64,000 nt of DNA from Dermatophagoides farinae. Its lineage: Eukaryota; Arthropoda; Arachnida; Sarcoptiformes; Pyroglyphidae. The notes beneath the pieces are model-generated. The model saw nothing but the letters and a program-made list of their open reading frames with translations. It made no database searches and was not told the DNA's origin. The first letter of the stretch is position 1. Every line of letters starts with the position of its first letter. Shown here piece after piece: positions 39,163 through 51,498 of the stretch. A program made the position numbers and the translations under genes. Where the stretch lies: NCBI RefSeq assembly GCF_024713945.1, contig NC_134679.1:5275001-5339000 (forward strand). Direction: 5' to 3'.

Positions 39163-42100
39163 CTACCAAACTGAACATTCATTACAAACATTTAGATAAT
39201 AAGCCCAATAGACAATATTCAATATGGTAAATGAAAGTGGAAATATCCAACGTGAAATATGATCGACCGTATAGGCACGACGATGTTTTGATTGTAATAA
39301 AAATTGATTGATTGATTGATCAAGATTGAACTGTAGATCATTACGGCTACCGAATGTTGTTTTACGGCTATGAAAAATTTTTTCCTGTTTTGGGCTAGAA
39401 TCATCACTTGTACTGCCTACACGAAATCCGGAACCATATAAACAGAATGGTTTTTGAATCGATCGTTGAATTTTTGGTTTCGTCGTTATATTATTATCAT
39501 AATTGAAAATTGATCCAATTCTATGTCGTAAGTTTGATACTGTCGATCCATTCGTTTTAATGTCGTCACTGTATTCGAATCGTGCATTGGCATCAGCAGC
39601 AGCAGCAGCAGCAGTAACATCATCGTCGCCATCGTCATCATTATCATCATTGAAATCATTGACTTGGCTAGCCAAATCTAACCTTGTTAGACTAAGTGAA
39701 CGGACGGAACAAGACGGTGGATGGTTATGATGAGAATGATGATGAGCATTATGATGATGATAAAAATGGGCATTCAGTTGTTGTTGTTGTTGTTGTTGAT
39801 AGCGTTGATTGAGCATTTCTTTAGTTGTTCCTGATCGTGACCGTTGTATTATTTTCGATTCAGTTTGTTGCCGTTCATTAGATCGTGATCGATTCCTTGT
39901 TGTTGTAGTCAAATTAGGATTGGCAGTATTCGGTTCACATGACCAATTTAAACCAAAACCACCATTAAGCAATTCATCGGCCATTAAAATGTTGACCAAG
40001 GCATATTCCATAAGTGATGCAAACACAAATACCGTACATGATGACATGAATATATCAATAGCTTTGATATATGAAACCGGTGGTAATGATTTCTGTGATT
40101 GTGCATGTTGTGTTGATAATGTTAGCAATGATGTTACACATAATGTAACACGAGCAGGCACGGCTTCCGGTTTGATCCAAAACGATATCCATGACATTAT
40201 TACAATCAAACATGTTGGTATATATGTATGAAATATATAATAACCTGTGAAATATGTGAAAAAAGCAAAAAAAAAAAAATTGATGAAATCGAAATTTATT
40301 TATTTTTTGCTAACAAAATATTGAAAAAAAAAATTTCCAATCAATTTCAATTAAAGTCAAATGATAAAAAGCTATATAAAGTTTTTTCTTTGTAGTTCAC
40401 ATCTATAATATATGACGTGTGTGATTGAAAAAAAAACAAAGTAAAAAAAAAAGAAAGAAAAAATTGTCGACCACTTTATTATTTAGAACCATTTGGGACT
40501 TGTTGTTGTTGTTGTTGTTGTATCCCTTCAACGTGTGTGTGCGTGTTAGCTGAATCCATTACATACACACACACACAAAAAAAAACAGGAAAATAGAATC
40601 AATGGATAAGTGAAAACATGAAATCTATAACAACAACAACAACAACAGAACTTGTCCATTGTTTTGAGTTTTCTTCATTTTCTTGTCTATCATGTTATCA
40701 CCATCATGATGATGATCATCATTGTAATTTTTCTCTCTTAACAAGACAACATATACATCCATAAAAATAATTCAATCATAAATGATGATTATGGTCATCA
40801 CACAATTAAAAGTACAAAAAAAACAAGATGAACGAGAATAAAAAAAAACATTGAGAAAAAAAAGAATCTCAGTAATAACAAAATGGGGGGAACCAAAACC
40901 ACTAAATGTGCCAAGTTTTTTTTTGTTCTGGTTGTCAAAAGCAAAAGCAAAAACAAAATACATGAATGAAAATAATATAAATGATGATTTCAATGTCGTT
41001 ATTAATGAGCCAATAGTAGTAGTATAGTTTAGTTTGAGCAAACGAAAGTTTTTATAATTTATCACTTTTATTATTATATCATTATATATCATCTTAATGT
41101 ACTTTATTGTTTGTATTATATATATGAAGATAAGTTTTCAAATTCAGAAGATTCATTCCATCATGTGAACTCATGTATACAATGGATACAAGATTAATAA
41201 AAATTCTCTATTGAAAAGTTTTCAGCCATTGTATGATGATTTTGTTTCACACATACACATACACAATACTCATTCATCTTTACATTGATAAATTAATGTA
41301 AATCATCATCTAATTGTTTGTATTTCCGATTAAAAATATAACGATTATAGCGTTTTCTCTTTGGTTTTTGTTTTACTCGATAACATTGGCAAGATTGAAT
41401 GATGATGGTGATCACAAACTTTTTTTGTTTGTTTGTTTGTTTGTTTGCCCCTGATTATAATAATAATTATTTATAACCAAAAAGAATATGTTGACCAAAG
41501 AGAAAAAAAATTGAAGCAAAAAAAAAAAACTATTAAAACATTTAGCAACAGATTTTATTACTTACCAAGTCGACGTTTAATTGTGAATATAACTTGAACA
41601 CAGGCAAATGTTCCTATTTTGGGATTTGTACAAATACAAACAAAAAATAAAATAAAAATGAAATAAAGTAGATAGCAGAAAAAAAAGGAAAACAAACCAG
41701 ATGAATAATCGGTGGTACAATAATCAATATCTTTACTGATCAGATCATGTTGTGGCAATTCAATATGTTCTTCAACAACTAATGGATCGGATTCTTCCCA
41801 ATCGAATACTAGATCATTGGTCGTATAAGATACTGATGATGGTGATGATGCAAAAGTGAAATGAAATAGATGAAAAAAATTGTCATCATAAAAATCCAAT
41901 GAATAAATCATTCCATAATAATTCACTTACAGGATTCAATTTTCATCGTACAATTCTGTGTATCATGTGGATAGGTCTGAAATTTCATTGCACATGAAAG
42001 TAGTAATGTTAATCTATATAAAAAGTGAAAAAAAGAAATAATGAAAATAATGATAATAATACAAAAAAAATCAAGAAAATGAATGACCTAAATCCTCCCA

Positions 42101-45100
42101 AAAAAAAATTGAAAACGGAAATGGCTCAAATTGAATTTACATTTTCTATTTCACACACACACACACACACCTACACATAGATAAAATTCCTAGGAGTACA
42201 GGAATTTCTATACATCTTTTTCCTTTGAATTCTGCCAATGAAAATATTTTTGATTTCAATTTTTCAATTATTTCCCGATAAGCCATATCCATAATACACG
42301 ATGGATTTATTCACGTCATTTTCTTTGTATCTTTTTTTTCCACAGTAAAGGAAAAAAAAGTTTTCGATTTTTTCCATCAACCTGAATTTAAAAAATTACA
42401 AAATTAAATTTTTAAAATGCTGATAACAAGCATACCCACACACACACACATATGAACAGGAACAATGGTGTTCCATAAAAAAAAGATTCATAGCCTTAAT
42501 TCGTTTCCATGGAATGAAATGACAAATCATTATATCTCGTCATCAAGAATAACAACAACAACAACAACAAAAAACTGATGAATAATGAAATTAAACAAAA
42601 AATTATCTGCACAGATTTTTTTTTGTTGAAATGAAATCCAACATGATGATTCATGTATGGGTGCTTGTATGATGAGTGACAGTTATATGGGATAGAATTT
42701 TGTGTTGTTTTTTTTTAATATTTCTGTGAATAAAAAAAAACTTGAAAATAATTATTAAAAAAAAGAGAAATCAAGATCAGAAAATAATAATAAGCCTGCA
42801 TGACAGACACACACGAATTTGGAAATTTTTGCTCATTTTTTTTTTTTTTTTTTTTTGGACACACAAACATACGGAAAACTAGACAGGCTATAAATGGAAC
42901 TAACTGAGAAAGAATGAAATGTTTTCTTCGGTTTTTTTTTTGTTATTATTAAACATTTTTCTTTTCTCTTTTTTTGAAATTCCAAGAACAAAAAAAAATG
43001 ATGATGATGATGATGATTTGAACAAGTTATTTGTAATAGTTAATTATAAGAAAAAAAAATTCTTTTGTTTTCCATTTGGAATCGGCTTGACATTTTTTTT
43101 TTTTTAGTTTTTCTCTCATTGTCATCAAAGGTCTTTTATTTATCATTTAAACACTCGCACACACACACACACAGGGAAACTTTTTCTCTGGTCTAGCATG
43201 GAACAAAAAGTTTAAATTTTTTTTTCTTTTAACCAGTTTCAGGAATCATTTTCCATACAAAAAAAACAAACAAACAAACAAACAGACAAACAAAATGAAT
43301 GAATGAATGACGACAATTTTTTTTCTTTGACTTCATTCATTTACAGGCACGAGTAGTAGTTATTCTAATTTCTGATTGTTATTCTGGTTGGTTGAACCAT
43401 AGAGAAAACATTTAAACTCAAACAAACATGAAACAAGCAAAAAAAGGAAACAAACACCAAAAAAAAAAAAAAAAATTGCTTATCAGACTATATTCAACTT
43501 TGATATTCTTTTTTTTTCATGAATAAACGAACTAACGAAAAAAAATGACCTAGATTCTAATTAAAATTTTTTTTATTCATTTTTTTTCTCATTGTTTTCA
43601 ATTGACTCATAATCTCTCTGTACATAATAATAATAATTGAATAATTTGCCACTTACTTGACCATGTATAAGATAGTGTTATCAGAATAAAGCCTTTTTTG
43701 TTTGTAGTAGTGTTTTTTTTTGTTGTTGTTTTCCAAAAATTTTAGCCATAATTCCATAGAATTTATGGATTAAGAATTACCGAACGAAAAAAAAAATGAA
43801 AATAAAATTAGTATTAGAAAATTTGTAATCAGTCATTTGTGTGTGTGTGTGTGTGTGTGTGTAAATGGAAAAAAAGTTATTTTTTTCGTTTAGTTAGTTT
43901 GTTAATTAGTCAGCCAATTTCTGAATATTCATTAATCCTTTTTTACGAAGAATTCAATGAATGAATGAATGAATGGATGAATGTTGTAAGCTTGTTGTTT
44001 CTTTTTTTTCTCCCCATTACCACTTGAGGATTTTCAAATTCTCAATAATTTATAACATTACCAAATATAATGATTTGGAATAGTCATCTCTTGGAAGGTC
44101 ACTTCTTTGGCGTTCTAGTTTTTTTTTATGTTGGAATTTAATGAAACAGAAAAAAAATTCATTTTGTTGAAAATTTTTCTTATGATTATTAGAATTTTTT
44201 TATTTATTTATTACCTTGAAAAATGAATCTGGTCTCCAGATTTTATCAATAAATGTTAATGGCAATAAACGATATGGACCACGTGGATCATTACTGGCAT
44301 TAACATTGAATTCAATATCATCTGGTATGACCAGACGATTGTCTTTCCATGATTGTGACATGAATATATCGGCAACATATGTCTACAAATGATGATGAGT
44401 TATCATTGAATTATTTGACAAAAAAAATCAATAATTCATTATTTACCATTGAACCTTCATCGATTGAATCCAAACCGAGTACCCAGACATGAAAACGAAC
44501 TTTTGTTGGTTTTCCTATCAGAAACAACAACAAAAAAATCAATAACGACAATTGAATCATTTCAAATTGTCATCATCTTGTTCATCGCTGTAAAAAGATA
44601 TAAACCATACCATTCTGTTTTGGTGGCATCAGTTTATCATAACCTTGAGGCAAAAAAGAATCCACATCGAATATATTGTTCATTCGTTGTGATATTGGTG
44701 ATTTAGCTCTCATGATTAAACCCTCCAAGGATTGATGATTGTTTTCTTGTTTGTGGCCATTATTATTGGATTGCATAATTGTTGTTTGTTTTTTCTTTCT
44801 TAATTTTGCCGTTACGGGAATCGTTGTTGATGAAAATCCGGATGTCATAGTTGGAGGGGTTGAAGTAGTCGTTGTAGTTATCGATAATGAAGGTAGTAAT
44901 GTCAACGATGCTAGAGGCAATATTCCTTTTGTTGTTGTTGTTGTTGTCTCCTGACCATTTGATATTGATTGACGCATATGATGCCTATGATGGTGTAATT
45001 GTGGCTGATGCGGTTGTAGTTGTTGTTGCCGTGATAATTGCTCTTTGATCACATTTTTTATTAACATTTCTGGGCTTAAATTATTAGCATCAATGAATCT

Positions 45101-45386
45101 AAATGGCCAAGTTTAGAAAATTTGTGAAAAACAAATAAATTATCATCAAGAAAAACAAAACAAAACAAAAAAATGCCCAAAAATCAACAACAGCAATGAG
45201 TAACACAAACCTAAAAAATGTTAACATGATAATGATGATTATAATGAAAATGAAATGCCAACATGAAATGAAGATTAGTGATCGATATTTGTGGCTTTTA
45301 TTTTTATTGTAAATAATCAGATGAGGCTGCTGCTGCTGTTTTTGCCTTTTAACTTTATTATTATTGTTGGCAACAATATGAGCCAT
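39163..45386 (-). CDS. Cys-loop ligand-gated chloride channel subunit, pHCl-like (copy B)
   Basis: Ten minus-strand exons: 45386-45211, 45098-44611, 44514-44447, 44382-44215, 44114-44062, 43692-43657, 42013-41931, 41832-41698, 41613-41566, 40244-39163; 778 aa. Exons 3-9 have exactly the lengths of those in copy A, and phases match. The N-terminus has a strong hydrophobic stretch (about residues 35-58) that would be a signal peptide, then FFRFIDANNLSPE and KNVIKEQ, conserved with copy A. Cys-loop cysteines are 337 and 351; PAR (448-450) predicts an anion channel; M4 is in the last 30 residues. The M1-M3 protein is identical to copy A through NILMADELLNG. The M3-M4 loop (about 245 residues) is unrelated in sequence, Gln/His/Asp/Ala-rich, and uninterrupted by an intron. 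Expected to form homo- or heteropentamers, possibly with copy A. The ligand cannot be read from sequence; pHCl-like is the best family guess. Confidence 0.92.
39965..40280. repeat. conversion-like tract shared with 16921-17236
   Basis: Partner of the block at 16921-17236: 316 bp, no gaps, 7 mismatches, including equal A12 homopolymers in the adjoining intron. Similarity drops sharply on both sides, into the divergent M3-M4 loop on one side and into the intron on the other. Confidence 0.9.
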
Positions 45387-48300
45387 ATTTTGTTGTTGTT
45401 GTTGCTGTTGTTGTTGTGATGATGATGATGAAAAACCATTAGGAATGGCAAAAATTTAATGTCGTTGGCTATTGTTGTGGTGGTGAATATAGTTGAGATA
45501 TCAATCATTCATTTGATTTTTAATGATTTTTTTCCAGTTTGTTGATCAATTTCGATAATTTCTTGTTGAAATGAATGATTTTTTTTCCTATTCTGCAGAT
45601 TCTGATCAATGTGTAGGTGGTGAAATCAGGTAAATGGAAAAAAATAGCAACCGAATCATCACAACCAACGAAAAAAAGTGTCCAAAAATTGTTATGAATC
45701 TATCTGTTTTTTTGATATACAGGAAAAAAAATGGAATAGAATCGATGTGAATTTTCTTAGAATAAAATGAAATGAATATGAAAATGAAATAAAAATAAAC
45801 ATAGAATAATGGAATTTTTTTTCGCTCCAAAGAGTTTATCATCATCCACATCATCATCACTTGATTATTTTCATTTTTTTCGGTACACACACACACACAC
45901 TGAGTGTTTAGAGAAAAATGAAAACAAATCTTTTTCTCATTTTCAAAAAAAAAATTCGTTTCAATTTTTCATTTGACAAATTGTCCGTTGGCCATTTTTT
46001 CGTAAGTAAAATAGTTTATCATCATCATCATCATAATCATCTACTTACTTACTCACTCAAACACACACACACACTGTCAATTACATCTGGATAGTGGCCT
46101 CTACAAAAATGATTCTCTTATTTTTCACAAAAAAAAACATTCATCATCAAAATAAGTGAATCGTAGCAAACAAACAAACAAATAAACAAAAAAAATTTCA
46201 TTCCGCAACGACAAATCCGAAAAAAATAAAAAAAAATCATTAAGTTTTCATAATGAAAGATTGTAAGCGAATTACATTCTGGTTGGTTAAAATGAATGAA
46301 TTATATATGAAAAAAAAACAAAAATTCTAAAGAAGAACTTGTTTTTTTTTGTTTTCAAGAAAAAATAAGGAAAAAAAATTTAGAAAAGATAACCACACAC
46401 ACACACACAAACCAGTAAACAAAACCAACAAAAAAAACAAAAAACAAAAAATCATTATGAATTAATGAATTTCATGGATAATGAATTGATTGGTAAAAAA
46501 AAAATTACATGACAAAAAAAAATAAAAAAATATATTCGATCCAATATCCGAATTACATTGTAAATTTACTTTTAGCCTTTGGGTAACAATCGTTATGATT
46601 ACTTTTGGTTTTGATTTGTTTGCTGTGTTGGACATTTTTTTTTTTTTTTGGCGAGATTTGTCCTTGATACCACCACTGGGAATGAAAAAAAAAAATAAAA
46701 TTAGATAACGATCTTTTACGGTGATAGTAGTGGACACCCAACATTCAATCATCAATGTATTCTACTCCCTTTTGGGTGGATATGTTGTTTTTTTTACATT
46801 TTGTTGAAACCAAAAAAAAAAAAAAAAAATGACAGGGAAAGAGTGAAAAATGAAGAAATGAAATTGGATAAAAGTTTGGCTGGCACGTAAGAGTAATTTT
46901 TTTTTTTCACAACCACCACCATCAGAAAAAATTCTAGGCCATACGTTACCACAATATGGTGATGATCAAACTTTATTTTATCTGCTCCTTTTTTGAAAGA
47001 AAAAAAAAGTGGAATTCTAATTAATGGATAAAAAGAGTGTCGTAAATATGTCGACTAAATTATGTCTTTGAATGAAAAAAAAGTGATGCAACAAATTCTG
47101 GATAAAATCAAGATCAGACACAAAATAAGAATCGAACCTGAACGACAACAATAACAACAACAACAACGGATGATGATATTACGGTTGTGTTTGATAAAAA
47201 GAAAAATTTCATTTCGATTCATTTTTCTCATCCATTCAGATGATTTTTATTCATAATTTTTTTTTGTTTCTGTTTTTTTTTTTTTTTTGGGTTTTTTTAT
47301 TCATTCCAAAATTCTATATTCCAAATGACGTTTTCTTTCTTTTTTTTACTTGAAAATATTGCAAACACTCACAATATCATCGACAACAGTATCGTGAATT
47401 TATATGGATAATGTTTTTTTTTTGCTTCCAAAGAATCTTCTTGAAAAAAAAACAAAATTACGGATTTAGTAAGTTAAAGTATGAAAATGTGTATTCATGC
47501 GAAAAACATGTATTTGTTGTTTGTTTGTTTTTTTTGATGATTCAAGCAAATTATCTGATATGAACATAATTGATTGTTTTTTTTTTTCTCTCTCTCTCTC
47601 TCTCTCTAAAAAGAATCTATAGGTAGGTAAAATAGAAAACATTCGATTTCATTTCGTTGAAATATTTTGAAACATATAATGGAACTTTCTTTATAATAAT
47701 AATAAAAAAAATGAAAAATATCCAATTTTCAAGAGAAAATCAAATCAAATCAAAATTTTAAATTGTGAAAAATATAAAAGTTCTGGAGAAAAACAAACAA
47801 AGATTACACACGACAACAACAACAACAAAAAGAAGAAATGAGATTCGAAATGAAAATTTGGGTATACAAAGTATCGGAATTTTTTTTCCAGAATTCATCA
47901 TCATTAACCACCCAATTCAAGTCGATTTAAGTGTGGTTCAATATTCAAAAAAAAAATTACACTGATAATTGAAAAAAGGGGAAAACAATAAAATATAAAA
48001 AAAATTTTGATTCAAAATCAATTCATTTATATGAATGAAATTATCCACACACCAATAAAACTGGATCATTTTCCGCATTTTTTTTTCTGGATCAAATTTG
48101 AACTTGAATTTCTATGGAAAAAAAATATGTGATTGGCCTATGATTATAAAATGATCGATCGATCGATCGATATTGATATTTGTTTTTGTTGTTGTTGTTG
48201 TTTTTATTCAATTTTTTTTATATTCAATACTGTATAACAATAAAATGGATCGATCAATAATCGAGGGACAAAAAATAAATAAATAAATAAAAATCAAATC

Positions 48301-51300
48301 TGAAATCACTGCTACTACTACTATTTTGGATCGATTTTTTATTGACCTTGAAATATTTTTCTTAGAAATGATGGCTACATTCAAAACATTGATTGTTTTT
48401 TCACCAAAAAAAAAAAAAAAAAAAAAAAAAACATTAAAAAGATTATTAAATGTTTGAAATATTTGAAAAACTGAATTTTTCCAATCAAAAACAGACCATC
48501 AACATCAAACAATAGAGTCTGGTAATTTGTATTGTGTTTAATATATATAAAAAAAACTTACCAAAAAAAAACATGACCAAAAAACAATTTAAAAAAAAAG
48601 ATGATGGAGTTACTTCAAATTCATTGATAAAAATATCAATTTTTCAACTTTTTATTTTCATCAATGTAGCCACTTATCATAAAGGTGATTGAGTGGAAAA
48701 AATGAAGATGTTTTTTTTTGTGTGTGGAGAATTTCTTCGAAAGAAAAAAAAATGATAGATAAGACGCGCTTGAGTGCGTCAAAAAGAAAAAACAAAACAA
48801 AACAAAAAAAATTCTGTAGTTTGTTTTGTTTTGTTTTGTTTATCATCATATGACCATATGAAAATTTTTCAATAGACTGGAAGAGAAAAACAAAAATTGA
48901 ATCGATTTGAATCGATCCAAAAACAACGACGACCAAGACGACGAAAGACGAAATTCACTTTCAATATCATTTATGTGCAGTGCAAATTCAAATATTCAAT
49001 ATATTGATGATCATCATTGAAAATTGATGGCATACACACACACACAAGCAAAAAAAAATTTCATTTCATTTTTTATCATCATCACCAATAAACAAGAAAA
49101 TGAAACCGAAAAGAAAAAAAGTTTAAATAGATTTATTTTAATGTTTAAAATGTTGTTTTTTTTGTTCGATCTTGTTTTGTTTGTTTGTTTGTTTGTTTTG
49201 ATTGCTGATGCACGATCAAAAAAAAAACCGAAAACAAAAACAAAACTTTAATTCAATTTAATTCATTCGATTTCATCCATGAATCAACCGCTTTTACACA
49301 AAAAAAAACGATGACAACACACACACACTCACACAATGGACAATCACATTGTGTGTTTTGTAATCAAGAAAAATTTGTAAGTCAATTCCAAACGATCGAT
49401 CGATATTTTTTTTTCTTATTGAATCTTTGATTTTTTTTTGTATTCTGGTGGTGATTAGCTTTAAGCGTTTATTATTATTATTATTATTCGTTGTTTTTTA
49501 TTTGTAGCTGATAAATGGAATAGATAGATATATAAAACGCCCTCAAAATGAATGAATGGATTGGAGAATCAAAATCAAAATCAAAAAAAAAAAATTTATT
49601 GCAGAAAAGTTTTGTTAAAACGAGATTGAAAAAAAGTACTGTTGTTGTTCAATTACTAAATGCATTCATTCATGTATAACATACAAATCGATTCATTTAA
49701 CATTGGAATGGGGTGAACCATAAGGCAAACAAACAAACAAAAAAAAAAAAAAAACAGAATCGAACCGAACCGAACAGATCTTGCCGAATTCTCGTAAATT
49801 TTTTTTTCTTCTTATTTGGATTTGTATTTTTATTATTATTATTTTCTTGTGAAATGTGAAAACTTTTTTTTTTTGCTCTTCCTTCATATTTTTTTTTCTC
49901 CTAATAAATTTATTCGAATATTCTGTAATGGTGAATGGACGAATGGTTTAATTCTTTATTCGATATATTGAAACTTTCAATACCTAATTCTATTTTAATG
50001 CGTGGAAAAAATAAATAAATAAATAAACATTCTTTTTTTTTGCACAATCATTTGGAAATCAATTGACAAAATAAAACAAAATTATCAATAATCTACATAT
50101 ACTACTGTACGAACAAAAAAAAAGAACCGATAGAAAATAATGAATGAATGAATGAATGAATTCAACAACTGTGTGTGTGCATTTGATTAACAAATTTCTT
50201 TTTTTTTCCATCATATATATGTAACATATTGAACCATAGTTGAAAAAAATTTATGAGAATTTTTTTTTGTCTCTTCTGTCCCAATTCCAAAGAATTCTTT
50301 GAATTTTTACTTTTATTTTTCATAACAACAATATATCTAATGTATGGAGGGAAAAAAAAGAAAATTCAAATTCAAATTTTTTTTTTTCATTTATTCAATT
50401 CTTTTCTTTTCTTTCTTTTTGTTGTTGTTGTTGTTGTTGAACAGAATAAATCGCTTGATTAAATTATCATTTTGTTCAATGATGATGAAATTCTTTGCAT
50501 ACATGAATATTTTTGAATACAATCAAAAAAAAAAAAAAAAAAAATGACAATCATCACTATATATGTGATTATGATGCTGATTGGTTACATGATTACAATC
50601 ATCAGAAACAATCGTGATGACTTTGGGCTAAAAAAAAATTTGTACAATTTGAATTTCAAACAATTTTTTGGACCGCATGACCAAAATTTTCTATAAGCCT
50701 TTACATACATTTTTGCGCCTAGACATAATCTTTATTATTATTATCATCATCATCATCATAAGAGGATAGAGAAAAATTGATGACACACACACACACATGA
50801 TTTAAGTGTCGTGCATTCATTTGTAAAAAAAAGGTCAAAATAAAATGAAACTTCCAAAGTATTTCTATATTGTAAAATTTGCAACTTTGCACATCTGATA
50901 TAATCACCAGAAGGCATAATCATCATCATCATCAAAATAATAAGCATCAAGAATTGAAAAAATAAATCAACAACCAATACTACACTGATAATTTGTATGT
51001 AGACCTAAATTTGACCAAAAAAGAAAAAATAAAATCTCAATGAAAAATCAATAGAGAAAACAAACAAGAAAAAATCCATAAACACTGAAAATCAATTAGC
51101 AAATCATTATGGTTTGAGCACGTTTTTCTAACTCATCAAAGAAGAAGAAGTAGAAAAAAAATCAACATAACATGATTATCATTGTAACAAGAAAGAAAAA
51201 AAAAACAAATATTGCACAAAACAAAAAGGTCACGAATATTCTCTATATCGATTTATGGTGAATCAAAATTCCCAATGGTTCATGGATTGTTTAGCTATTA

Positions 51301-51467
51301 TTAATAATGTAGAAATCAAATAAAAATTCTAGTATCAAAATAATGAATCGATTCAAACTTTTATTCTCTCCATCTCTCACATACACACTAACTATCGATA
51401 TCAAGTTAATCTTGTTGTATTCACTATACACGAAACATATTGAATTTGAGTGAGTGAGTGAGTGAGT

Positions 51468-51498
<31 letters not shown>

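Noticed and set aside
46462-46755. 97-codon minus-strand frame containing MSNTANKSKPKVIITIV
   Set aside because: Part has mixed composition, but it is flanked by Phe/Lys runs, has no recognised domain and no clear splice sites.
48763-48785. GC hairpin followed by an A run as an intrinsic terminator
   Set aside because: The genome is clearly eukaryotic with spliced genes; a bacterial-type terminator is not meaningful here.
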